DNA of 64,000 nucleotides from Streptomyces sp. AC558_RSS880 (GTDB lineage Bacteria > Actinomycetota > Actinomycetes > Streptomycetales > Streptomycetaceae): positions 338,654 to 402,653 of the forward strand of contig NZ_JAGMUJ010000029.1 in NCBI RefSeq assembly GCF_019049255.1, written 5' to 3'. Position numbers and translations under genes: made by a program. Of the stretch, positions 1 through 7,921 are shown piece after piece (the first letter of the stretch is position 1; every line of letters begins with the position of its first letter). The notes under the pieces were generated by a model. The model was given only the letters and a program-made list of their open reading frames with translations, searched no databases and had not been told where the DNA came from.

Positions 1-2553
1 GAGGTAGCCCTCCAGCGCCCACGACAGGCCCTCGTGGGTGTCGGTGCTGGTGTAGCCGAGGAACGGCGAGGTCGCCATGCCCTTGCGGCCCACACCCGAC
101 GACGGCGGCACGACGGTGGCGTTCTTCACCGCCGCGTCGTACGCGGCCTCCGCGTCGAGGTCGACGCCCTTGACGTACGCGTCGGCGAACGCGACGTCCG
201 AGGACGTGCCGGTCATCAGGTCGGCGTAGCCGGGGGAGGACCAGCGGGAGGTCCAGCCGCCGTCCTTGTAGTGCTGCACGAACCCGTCCGCCAGCTCGGC
301 GGCCTTGGACGGGGTCAGGAAGGAGTAGGCCGGCCAGGTGGTCCGGTAGGTGTCCCAGAAGCCGTTGTTGACGTACACCTTGCCGTCGACGATCTTCGCG
401 CCGGTGTGCGTCGGGGTGTCCGGCTGCGGCATCTTCGAGAACGGCGAGGCGTACTTGTACTCCCCGTCGACCTTCTCGTGGCCCGCGTTCGGGTACAGGT
501 ACAGCCGGTAGAGGCTGGAGTAGAGCGTGGTCAGCTGGTCCGGGGTGGCACCCTCGACCTCGACCTTGCCGAGGATCTTGTCCCACTGGCGCTGGGCGCT
601 CTTCTTGACCGCCTCGAAGTCGCGGTCCTCGGGGATCTCCTGACGCAGGTTGTCCTTCGCCTGGTCCACGCTGATCAGCGAGGTGGCCAGGCGCAGCGTG
701 ACCCGCCGGTCGTCGCCCGCGTCGAAGCGCAGGTGACCCTTGACGCCGCTCGCGTCGCCCCCGGTGACCTTCCGGTCGAACTCGCCGTAGACGAACATCC
801 GGGTCGCGCCCGTGGACAGCCCGGACTTGACGTCCGAGTAGCCGGTGAAGGTGCCGTTCTCCTCGTCGAGGGTCAGGCCGGCCTGGTCGGTGACGTTGTC
901 GAAGGTCACGCTCGCGTCGTCACCGGGGTAGGTGAAGCGCATCATCGCCGCGTGGTCCGTCGGCGCCATCTCGGCCTTCAGGCCGTTCTCGAACCGCACG
1001 CCGTAGTAGTACGGCCGCGCGGTCTCGTTCTCGTGCCGGAACGCCAGCTCGCGCGCCTCACGGCCGGTGTCCGGGGTGCCGGCGGCGGCCGACGGCATCA
1101 CCTGGAAGGTCTGCCGGTCGCCCATCCACGGGCTCGGCTCGTGGCTCGCGCTGAACGCCTGGATCGTCGGCAGGTTGTCCGCGTTGTTGCCGCGCGCGTA
1201 GTCGTACAGCCAGCTCAGCGAACCGGCGTTGGTGACCGGGGTCCAGAAGTTGAAGCCGTGCGGCACGGCCGTCGCGGGGAAGTTGTTGCCCCGCGAGAAC
1301 CCGCCGCTGGAGTTGGTGCCCCGGGTCGTCACCGCGTAGTCGGAGAGGTGGGCCTTCGGCCGCTCGGGCCGCACCGACTTCAGCGCCACGTCGTCCAGCC
1401 AGCCGCGGAACCTGGTCTCGCCCTTGGGGGAGTCGTACGCCACCAGGATCCGGTCCACGGTCTTGCCGGCGGCCACCGAGCCGATCCGGGAGGCCACGTT
1501 GTTCCACTGGTTGACGTAGAGGATCTTCGACGCGCCCTGTCCCCGCGGGGTGAGCGGGAAGCCGTGCTGGTCGGTGGCGCGCAGGTCGCTCAGATAGGTG
1601 CCGTCGGTGAAGGCGAGGTCGACGGAGACGTTGGTGGAGTCGTAGTCAAGGTCCCCGTCCGCCATCGACGGGAAGACGCGGTACGACAGTTCGGTGTTCC
1701 GGTCGACCCTCGTGTTGACGTCGAACACCTTGTTGTACGAGTAGGCCCGCCCGTCGGCGGTGTGCCGGCCGGCGTACCGCAGGGCGCGCTTGCCGGTGAA
1801 TCCGGCGCCCGCCTTGGCCGTCGGCGAGCCGGTCGGGCCCCGGTCGACCAGCGAGAGCATGTCCTGGGGAACGGGCGCCTCGTCGTCACCGGTGGAGAAC
1901 TGGACGTCGGCGAGCTGGACTATGCCGCCGCTGCCGTTCTTGGTGATCTCCAGCCGGAAGTGCCGGTACTCGGCGACGGCCGAGGCGTCGATGTCGTAGA
2001 GCTTGGTCTGGAAGCGCTCCGCGAACGTCTCGCCCGAGCGGGTGTCGAGGGTCTTCCAGTCCTCGCCGTCGGTGGAGCCCTTGAGGGTCCAGTCCCTCGG
2101 GTCCCGCTCGGCGGCGTCGTTGGCGGAGGTGAGCGCGTAACGGACCGCCTTCACGGGCGCGTCCAGGTCGAACTCCACCCAGCCGGTGGACTCGAAGGCC
2201 AGCCACTTGCTGCTCGGCTCGCCGTCGACGAGGTTCTCCTTCACCTCCCCGCCACCGGTGTTCTCCGCGCTGGCGCGGACGTCCGTGACGTGGTCGGTGA
2301 CATTGCCCGGAATGCCGGAGCTGTAACCACCGTCCACACCCGAGGCGCGCTTCTCGCCGCCCCGCGTGGTGTCGACGGTGTTCAGCCAGTCCGGGGCGGG
2401 ATCCCCGGACTCGAACGACGACGCGAACTCACGGTCCGCCTTCTGCGGCGCCTGGGGCAGCGCCACGGCGGCGCCCTGTGAGCCCGCGGCCAAAGCGAAG
2501 GCGGTCGCCGCGACGACCGCCGTTCCCCATCTGTGCCGAACCCTGCTGTGCAT
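1..2553 (-). CDS. Secreted GH92 alpha-mannosidase with F5/8-type (discoidin) domain, C-terminus cut by window edge
   Basis: Predicted secreted exo-acting alpha-mannosidase (GH92; the family is mostly alpha-1,2-mannosidases) acting on mannan or N-glycan chains outside the cell. The first 851 codons are present and the gene runs off the left edge. The N-terminus is a Sec signal peptide (about residues 1-33, basic start, then an Ala-rich core). Residues about 60-205 look like a discoidin/CBM32 carbohydrate-binding module, followed by a beta-sandwich and then GH92 sequence with the conserved stretches FNFWTPVTNAG, YDYARGNNADNLP, FWDTYRTTWPAYSF and SSPGYADLMTGTSSD. The ATG at 2553 is chosen because GGGAGGG lies about 9 nt upstream. 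A perfect 12-bp palindrome sits 24 nt before the start, suggesting LacI-type repression. It is divergent from the ngcEFG-type operon. Family assignment is firm; the exact linkage cleaved is inferred. Confidence 0.9.
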   Translation of the reverse strand, partial: MHSRVRHRWGTAVVAATAFALAAGSQGAAVALPQAPQKADREFASSFESGDPAPDWLNTVDTTRGGEKRASGVDGGYSSGIPGNVTDHVTDVRASAENTGGGEVKENLVDGEPSSKWLAFESTGWVEFDLDAPVKAVRYALTSANDAAERDPRDWTLKGSTDGEDWKTLDTRSGETFAERFQTKLYDIDASAVAEYRHFRLEITKNGSGGIVQLADVQFSTGDDEAPVPQDMLSLVDRGPTGSPTAKAGAGFTGKRALRYAGRHTADGRAYSYNKVFDVNTRVDRNTELSYRVFPSMADGDLDYDSTNVSVDLAFTDGTYLSDLRATDQHGFPLTPRGQGASKILYVNQWNNVASRIGSVAAGKTVDRILVAYDSPKGETRFRGWLDDVALKSVRPERPKAHLSDYAVTTRGTNSSGGFSRGNNFPATAVPHGFNFWTPVTNAGSLSWLYDYARGNNADNLPTIQAFSASHEPSPWMGDRQTFQVMPSAAAGTPDTGREARELAFRHENETARPYYYGVRFENGLKAEMAPTDHAAMMRFTYPGDDASVTFDNVTDQAGLTLDEENGTFTGYSDVKSGLSTGATRMFVYGEFDRKVTGGDASGVKGHLRFDAGDDRRVTLRLATSLISVDQAKDNLRQEIPEDRDFEAVKKSAQRQWDKILGKVEVEGATPDQLTTLYSSLYRLYLYPNAGHEKVDGEYKYASPFSKMPQPDTPTHTGAKIVDGKVYVNNGFWDTYRTTWPAYSFLTPSKAAELADGFVQHYKDGGWTSRWSSPGYADLMTGTSSDVAFADAYVKGVDLDAEAAYDAAVKNATVVPPSSGVGRKGMATSPFLGYTSTDTHEGLSWALEGYL

Positions 2554-2576
2554 GCGTGAGTACCCTCCCTGCGCCG

Positions 2577-2588
2577 GACAACGTTGTC
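2577..2588. promoter_or_regulatory. Palindromic operator GACAACGTTGTC
   Basis: Perfect 12-bp palindrome 24 nt upstream of the GH92 start codon, with a central CG typical of LacI-family operators of actinobacterial glycoside-hydrolase genes. No LacI gene is adjacent; the only one in the window is at 32035-33069. Confidence 0.6.
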
Positions 2589-2776
2589 AGTCGGATGCGC
2601 AAGGTCTAGTAGTGCGTCAAGTGCCCCGTGGTGTCAAGGGGGTTGAATCTGACATTCCAGTCCAACGGCAATGATTTTTCCGCCGGGAACGCGCCGGGGA
2701 CCGATATTTCCGCGAGGTCTCAACTCGGAAAAGACCGGAGGTGAACCTTGAATTCGATCTTGCTCCGTCGGCGGGA

Positions 2777-2792
2777 AGTGGACTATACCTGT
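2777..2792. promoter_or_regulatory. Candidate DasR-responsive element upstream of ngcE
   Basis: AGTGGACTATACCTGT matches the published DasR (dre) consensus AGTGGTCTAGACCACT at 12 of 16 positions by eye. DasR is the GntR repressor of GlcNAc and chitin genes in Streptomyces. The site lies about 135 nt before the start of a chitobiose/GlcNAc-type importer, which fits, but binding is inferred. Confidence 0.5.
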
Positions 2793-2926
2793 CGGCACTC
2801 CGGGGCGTCTTCACCGCACCCGATCCTGTACGGCCGCACTTCCTGCACGACCCAGCTTGACCCGAACGCGGTGCCGGGGAGGATCCGGTTCACCGCCTGA
2901 GTCCTGGAGAAGGCGAGGACTTGAGC

Positions 2927-4390
2927 ATGGGATCCACTTCCGCCGAGAACCACGACACCGGTTCCACCGAGAACGGCACGTCCGGTGTGGGGCGCCGCGC
3001 ACTGATCAAGCGGTCCGCCGCGCTGGGCGTGATTTCCGTACCGACGATGAGCTTCCTGTCCGCCTGTGCCAGCGGGGGCGGGGACGACAACTCCGGTGAC
3101 AACGAGGGCAAGACGTCCGACTCCAACCCGTTCGGCGTCAAGAAGGGCAGCAAACTCGACGTCGTCATCTTCAAGGGCGGTTACGGCGACGACTACGCCA
3201 AGGCGTGGGAGGCCGCCTTCAAAAAGCAGTGGGGCGTCACCTCCGTCCACACCGGCACCCAGGAGATCACGGGCAAGCTCCAGCCCCGGTTCAACGCCGG
3301 GAATCCGCCGGACATCGTGGACGACTCGGGCAACCAGCAGATTCCGATCGATGTGCTCGCCAAGAACGGCCAGCTCCTCGACCTCGCCGAAGTGCTGGAC
3401 GCCCCCTCGGTCGACGCCCCGGACAAGAAGGTCCGCGACACCCTCATTCCCGGCACGCTCGACGCCGGAATGCAGGAGGGCAAGGTCGTCGCCCTCAACT
3501 ACATCTACACGGTGTGGGGCCTGTGGTACTCCGGCAAGCTTTTCAAGGACAAGGGCTGGGAGGCCCCCAAGACCTGGGACGACTTCCTCGCCATCTGCAA
3601 GGACGCCAGGTCCCAGGGCATCGGCGGCCTCGCCCACCAGGGCAAGTACCCGTACTACATCAACGTCGCCATCATGGACCTGATCGCCAAGAAGGGCGGC
3701 CTGGACGCCATGAAGGCGATCGACAACCTCGAACCCGACGCGTTCGTCGGCTCGGACGCCGCGCAGGAGGCCGTCGAGGCGGTCTACGAGGTCGTCGAGA
3801 AGGGCCTTCTGATGCCCGGTACGAACGGCCTGACCCACACCGAGTCGCAGACCCGGTGGAACCAGTACAAGGCCGCCTTCATCACCAGCGGTTCCTGGCT
3901 CGAGAACGAGCAGCTCAAGACGACACCGGCGGACTTCGACATGAAGTTCCTGCCGATGCCGCTGCTGCCGGGCAGCGTGCTGCCGTTCGAGGCGATCCGG
4001 GCCGGCTCCGGTGAGCCCTTCATCATCCCGTCCAAGGCCAACAACCTCCCCGCGGCCAAGGAGTTCATGCGCAGGATGCTCTCCAAGGAGTGGTCGACGC
4101 TGTTCGCCAAGGAGGCGAACTCGCTGACCATCCTCAAGGACGGCGTCGACCCGGACGTCGAACTGCGTCCGGGCACCCAGTCCACCGTCGAGGCCTCCAA
4201 GGCGGCCGGCGACAACACCTTCCGCTTCCTGTACACCGAGTGGTACAGCGAGATGAACTCCGCCATCGAGAACGCCTCCAACGAGCTGATGGCCAAGCGC
4301 ATCCAGCCCAAGGAGTGGCTCAAGCGCGCCCAGGCCGCGGTCGACAAGCAGGCCAAGGACCCGGCCTCGAAGCAGAACCACCGCGACTGA
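2927..4390 (+). CDS. ngcE: N-acetylglucosamine/diacetylchitobiose ABC transporter substrate-binding lipoprotein
   Basis: Extracellular solute-binding lipoprotein (family 1) that would deliver GlcNAc or N,N'-diacetylchitobiose to the permease pair encoded next. The N-terminus carries GRRALIKRSAALG, a twin-arginine-like region, and a lipobox ending LSAC, so Tat export and lipidation are likely. The mature part of about 440 residues matches the NgcE type and neighbouring ngcF and ngcG keep the NgcEFG order. The start is ambiguous: TTG at 2921 has GGAGAAGG 7 nt upstream, while ATG at 2927 has GAGG 8 nt upstream; I use the ATG. No ATPase is encoded here; these systems normally share MsiK. The NgcE identity rests on overall sequence character and context; another sugar ligand is possible. 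Confidence 0.85.
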   Translation: MGSTSAENHDTGSTENGTSGVGRRALIKRSAALGVISVPTMSFLSACASGGGDDNSGDNEGKTSDSNPFGVKKGSKLDVVIFKGGYGDDYAKAWEAAFKKQWGVTSVHTGTQEITGKLQPRFNAGNPPDIVDDSGNQQIPIDVLAKNGQLLDLAEVLDAPSVDAPDKKVRDTLIPGTLDAGMQEGKVVALNYIYTVWGLWYSGKLFKDKGWEAPKTWDDFLAICKDARSQGIGGLAHQGKYPYYINVAIMDLIAKKGGLDAMKAIDNLEPDAFVGSDAAQEAVEAVYEVVEKGLLMPGTNGLTHTESQTRWNQYKAAFITSGSWLENEQLKTTPADFDMKFLPMPLLPGSVLPFEAIRAGSGEPFIIPSKANNLPAAKEFMRRMLSKEWSTLFAKEANSLTILKDGVDPDVELRPGTQSTVEASKAAGDNTFRFLYTEWYSEMNSAIENASNELMAKRIQPKEWLKRAQAAVDKQAKDPASKQNHRD

Positions 4391-4469
4391 TCTCGCTCGC
4401 TCGACCGACCGCATTCCGGGCCGGGGTGACTCCCGGCCCGGAACGGCCACACCCAGGGGCAGGAACGCC

Positions 4470-5402
4470 ATGCGTAAAGGGCAGCACCGGTTCGTCGCGG
4501 GATTCCTCTTCTTTCCCGTGGCGCTCTATCTGATCTTCGTGATCTGGCCGTACATCCAGACGTTCGGTTACTCGCTGACCGACTGGAAGGGCCAGTCGCA
4601 GACCTTCAGCTTCGTCGGCCTCGACAACTACACGGCGTTGTTCGAGGACGACATCTTCATGGATGCCATCTGGCACAACATCCTGTTCCTGGTGTTCATC
4701 CCGGTGATCACCATTCTGCTCGCGCTGTTCTTCGCCTTCATGCTGAACGCGGGCGGACGCGGGCGTTCCGGAGGCGTCTCGGGGGTCGCCGGATCCAAGT
4801 ACTACCGGGTCATCTACTTCTTCCCGCAGGTGCTTTCCCTGGCCATCATGGCGGTGCTCTTCGGAGCGGTGTACCGCAGTGACGGCGGCGGAATGCTCAA
4901 CGGCGTCCTGATCAAACTCGGGCTCGTCGACAAGAACAGTCCGGTGGAATGGCTCAACGAGCCCGACATGGTGCTCTGGGCACTCATCGCGGTGGTCGTC
5001 TGGCATGGCGTCGGCTTCTATCTGGTGCTGTTCTCCGCCGCCATGCAGTCCATTCCCCGGGACATCTACGAGGCCGCGCTGATCGACGGCGCCGGCCGCG
5101 CCCAGTCCTTCTTCCGCATCACGCTGCCGCTGCTGTGGGACTCCGTACAGACCGCCTGGGTCTACCTCGGCATCGCGGCGATGGACATGTTCATCCTGGT
5201 CTCCACCATGACCTCCGGCCGGGGCTACGGCGGCGGCCCCGACCATGCCAGCGAGGTCATGTCGACCGTGATGATGCGGAACTTCCTCGTGTACGGCCGG
5301 AGCGGATACGCCTGCGCCATGGGCGTGGTCATGCTGCTCCTCACCCTGATCGTGTCCGTGGTCATGCTGCGCGCCACCCGTCGCGAGCGCATCGAGTTCT
5401 GA
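4470..5402 (+). CDS. ngcF: Sugar ABC transporter permease, MalF type
   Basis: Inner-membrane permease of the importer, 310 residues with six predicted transmembrane segments and the cytoplasmic EAA loop (YEAALIDGAG) that docks with the ATPase. It starts at ATG 4470 after a purine-rich AGGGGCAGGA, 79 nt behind ngcE. Partner of NgcG in a heterodimeric channel. Substrate specificity is inferred from NgcE. Confidence 0.88.
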   Translation: MRKGQHRFVAGFLFFPVALYLIFVIWPYIQTFGYSLTDWKGQSQTFSFVGLDNYTALFEDDIFMDAIWHNILFLVFIPVITILLALFFAFMLNAGGRGRSGGVSGVAGSKYYRVIYFFPQVLSLAIMAVLFGAVYRSDGGGMLNGVLIKLGLVDKNSPVEWLNEPDMVLWALIAVVVWHGVGFYLVLFSAAMQSIPRDIYEAALIDGAGRAQSFFRITLPLLWDSVQTAWVYLGIAAMDMFILVSTMTSGRGYGGGPDHASEVMSTVMMRNFLVYGRSGYACAMGVVMLLLTLIVSVVMLRATRRERIEF

Positions 5403-5417
5403 GGCGGAGTAACGACG

Positions 5418-6353
5418 ATGAGCGCACCTCTCAAGGAAACCTCCCCCACCGGGGGCCCCACCCCGCCCCCGCCGCCGGTGACCAAGGGCACCGTCCGCCC
5501 CGGCGACCGGCGCGGTGAAGGCGTCGTACTGAACGTCTTCTCGCACGGCTTCCTCGTCGTGTGGGCGGTGCTGATCGTGCTGCCGCTGCTGTGGCTGGTG
5601 CTCAGCTCCTTCAAGACCGACACGCAGATCGGCGGTTCCGCCTTCGGCTGGCCGCGGAACTGGGACCTGGACGTGTTCTCCCGCGCCTGGGAGAAGGGCA
5701 TCGGGGACTACTTCACCAGCACGGTCATCGTCCTCATCATGTCCGTGCCGCTGACGATGCTGTTCGGCTCCATGGCGGCCTACGTGCTGGCCCGCTACGA
5801 GTTCCGGGGCAACCGCCTGCTGTACTACTTCTTCGTCGCCGGCGCGATGTTCCCCGTCTTCCTGGCCCTGGTGCCGCTGTTCTTCATGGTCAAGCGGCTG
5901 GACATGCTGAACACCTACCACGGCCTGGCCCTGGTGTACGTGGCCTACTCGCTGCCGTTCACGGTGTTCTTCATGCACGCCTTCTTCCGGACCCTGCCCA
6001 CGGCGGTCTTCGAGGCGGCGATCCTGGACGGGGCCTCGCACACCCGGACCTTCTTCCAGGTGATGCTGCCCATGGCCAAGCCCGGTCTGCTGAGCGTCGG
6101 CATCTTCAACACGCTGGGCCAGTGGAACCAGTACATCCTGCCGACGGTGCTGATGCAGCCGCAGAGCGGCGACGATCCGGAACGCTATGTGCTGACCCAG
6201 GGGCTCATCCAGCTCCAGCAGCAGCAGGGGTACGCCTCGGACCTCCCGGTGCTCTTCGCGGGCGTGACGATCGCCATGGTGCCCATGCTGGTGGTCTACC
6301 TGTCCTTCCAGCGCCAGGTGCAGGCCGGGCTCACCTCCGCCACCTTGAAGTAG
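5418..6353 (+). CDS. ngcG: Sugar ABC transporter permease, MalG type
   Basis: Second permease of the importer, 311 residues. A proline-rich cytoplasmic N-terminus (about 40 residues) is followed by six predicted transmembrane segments and an EAA loop (FEAAILDGAS). It starts 15 nt after ngcF with GGCGGAG upstream, so the two are surely cotranscribed. Its last codons and TAG stop form the first unit of a 24-bp tandem repeat that continues into the spacer. Confidence 0.88.
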   Translation: MSAPLKETSPTGGPTPPPPPVTKGTVRPGDRRGEGVVLNVFSHGFLVVWAVLIVLPLLWLVLSSFKTDTQIGGSAFGWPRNWDLDVFSRAWEKGIGDYFTSTVIVLIMSVPLTMLFGSMAAYVLARYEFRGNRLLYYFFVAGAMFPVFLALVPLFFMVKRLDMLNTYHGLALVYVAYSLPFTVFFMHAFFRTLPTAVFEAAILDGASHTRTFFQVMLPMAKPGLLSVGIFNTLGQWNQYILPTVLMQPQSGDDPERYVLTQGLIQLQQQQGYASDLPVLFAGVTIAMVPMLVVYLSFQRQVQAGLTSATLK

Positions 6354-6416
6354 ACCACTGGTACCGCCTTGAGGCAGACCACCGGTATCGCCTTGAAGTG
6401 ACGCACCGGAACCCCC
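6345..6416 (+). repeat. Three tandem 24-bp units spanning the ngcG stop codon
   Basis: Units at 6345-6368, 6369-6392 and 6393-6416 share the pattern TTGAAG..AGACCAC.GGTA.CGCC. Unit 1 contains the TAG stop of ngcG. Unit 2 has CAG in its place, and unit 3 has TGA. A length of 24 bp is eight codons, so the duplication is in frame. Confidence 0.8.
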
Positions 6417-6420
6417 CGGA

Positions 6421-6454
6421 CACACGCCGCTCCCGCCCCAGGGAGCGGCGTGTG
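6421..6454 (+). terminator. Intrinsic-type terminator after ngcEFG
   Basis: Perfect 14-bp stem (6421-6434 with 6441-6454) and a 6-nt loop, directly behind the operon. There is no U-tract, as is usual in Streptomyces. Confidence 0.8.
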
Positions 6455-6586
6455 CGCGTATGTCCGTGCACTCGGAAACGGTTCAACCTCTTGACGGGAG
6501 GCGACCCGAACGGCTCAGCTTAGAGTTCACTAGTTGGACATGAGAACGGGGTCTCACCGAAGCGGCCCCGCGCGCAGGAGGTCGTC

Positions 6587-7798
6587 GTGGAGACTCCGGG
6601 GTCGCAGTCGTCGCTGCACCGAGCCAACCTGGAGCGGGTCGTCCGAGCAGTACGTCTTGCGGGTTCCCTCACCCAGGCCGAGATCGCGAGGACGACCGGC
6701 CTGTCCGCGGCCACGGTCTCCAACATCGTCCGGGAGCTGAAGGACGGCGGAACGGTCGAGGTCACGCCCACCTCGGCGGGCGGGCGCCGGGCGCGCAGCG
6801 TCTCGCTGAGCGGGGACGCCGGAATCGTCGTCGGAGTCGACTTCGGGCACACCCATCTGCGGGTCGCGGTCGGGAACCTCGCCCATCAGGTGCTGGCCGA
6901 GGAGTCCGAGCCACTGGATGTGGACGCCTCCTCGACACAGGGCCTCGACCGGGCGGAACAGCTGGTCAAGCGGCTGATCGAGGCGACCGGAGTGGATCCG
7001 TCCAAGGTCGCCGGCGTGGGCCTCGGCGTGCCGGGGCCGATCGACGTGGAGTCCGGGACCCTGGGCTCCACCGCGATCCTGCCCGGCTGGACCGGCGCCA
7101 GGCCCGCCGAGGAGCTGCGGGGGCGGCTCGGCGTGCCGGTGCACGTGGACAACGACGCCAACCTCGGCGCGCTCGGCGAGATGGTCTGGGGCAGTGGCCG
7201 GGGCGTGCGCGACCTGGCGTACATCAAGGTGGCCAGCGGTGTCGGCGCCGGTCTGGTGATCAGTGGGAAGATCTATCGCGGTCCAGGCGGCACCGCAGGC
7301 GAAATCGGGCATATTACACTCGATGAATCCGGTCCCGTCTGCCGCTGCGGCAACCGCGGCTGCCTGGAGACCTTCACGGCCGCGCGCTACGTGCTCCCGC
7401 TGCTCCAGCCCAGTCACGGCACCGATCTCACCATGGAGGGCGTCGTGCGGCTGGCGCGGGACGGGGACCCTGGCTGTCGTCGGGTGATCGCCGACGTCGG
7501 CCGCCACATCGGCAGTGGAGTCGCCAATCTCTGCAACCTGCTGAACCCGAGCCGGGTGGTCCTCGGCGGTGATCTCGCCGAGGCCGGTGAGCTGGTGCTC
7601 GGGCCGATCCGGGAGTCCGTCGGCCGCTATGCGATCCCCAGTGCGGCACGTCAACTGTCCGTTCTCCCCGGGGCACTTGGAGGCCGTGCCGAGGTGCTCG
7701 GAGCGCTCGCCCTCGCACTGAGCGAGATGGGCGATTCGACCCTTTTGGACGGCACTGCGACCGGGTCGCTCACCGCGGCGACCCCTGCCTTCACTTAG
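6587..7798 (+). CDS. ROK-family transcriptional regulator (Rok7B7 type)
   Basis: Predicted sugar-responsive regulator of 403 residues. Residues about 10-75 form a winged HTH (LTQAEIARTTGLSAATVSNIV). The rest is a ROK kinase-like domain with VGVDFGHTHLRVAVG, VDNDANLGALGE and the zinc-binding CRCGNRGCLE. GTG 6587 is preceded by AGGAGG with 5-nt spacing. It lies between ngcEFG and xylFGH, the position of SCO6008 (Rok7B7) in S. coelicolor, which is reported to affect xylose uptake, carbon repression and antibiotic production. Whether it keeps kinase activity cannot be told here. Confidence 0.9.
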   Translation: METPGSQSSLHRANLERVVRAVRLAGSLTQAEIARTTGLSAATVSNIVRELKDGGTVEVTPTSAGGRRARSVSLSGDAGIVVGVDFGHTHLRVAVGNLAHQVLAEESEPLDVDASSTQGLDRAEQLVKRLIEATGVDPSKVAGVGLGVPGPIDVESGTLGSTAILPGWTGARPAEELRGRLGVPVHVDNDANLGALGEMVWGSGRGVRDLAYIKVASGVGAGLVISGKIYRGPGGTAGEIGHITLDESGPVCRCGNRGCLETFTAARYVLPLLQPSHGTDLTMEGVVRLARDGDPGCRRVIADVGRHIGSGVANLCNLLNPSRVVLGGDLAEAGELVLGPIRESVGRYAIPSAARQLSVLPGALGGRAEVLGALALALSEMGDSTLLDGTATGSLTAATPAFT

Positions 7799-7804
7799 AG
7801 AACG

Positions 7805-7822
7805 GATGGCACCGTTGCCATC
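7805..7822. promoter_or_regulatory. Inverted repeat upstream of xylF, candidate ROK operator
   Basis: GATGGCA-CCGT-TGCCATC: perfect 7-bp arms and a 4-bp centre, 7 nt after the regulator's stop and about 100 nt before xylF. It has no U-tract and fits an operator as well as a weak terminator. Confidence 0.5.
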
Positions 7823-7921
7823 TCGTTAAGGATTTACTTCTTGACGTCGCACGTGTGGCCGAGTTGACTTCCAGCCACCTCGGCCGCAACGACGCGGCCT
7901 CGTCAGGGAGGTTTTGTAGAA

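Larger units (their letters stand above)
2554..2926. promoter_or_regulatory. Divergent intergenic control region between GH92 and ngcE
   Basis: A 373-base gap with clearly lower G+C than its surroundings, containing the promoters of both divergent transcripts. I see a 12-bp palindrome near the mannosidase and a DasR-box-like 16-mer near ngcE, annotated separately. No convincing ORF lies here. Confidence 0.6.

Noticed and set aside
34..2481. 815-residue open frame on the plus strand
   Set aside because: Antisense shadow of the GH92 gene, a common artefact of high-GC genomes. Its sequence is Arg/Val/Gly-rich without a fold, while the minus strand has a clear enzyme.
4320..6425. 701-residue minus-strand open frame
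   Set aside because: His/Gln/Glu-rich antisense shadow of ngcF and ngcG.
7841..7869. TTGACG at 7841 as the xylF -35 box
   Set aside because: No TANNNT hexamer at 16-19 nt downstream, so I do not assign a promoter there.
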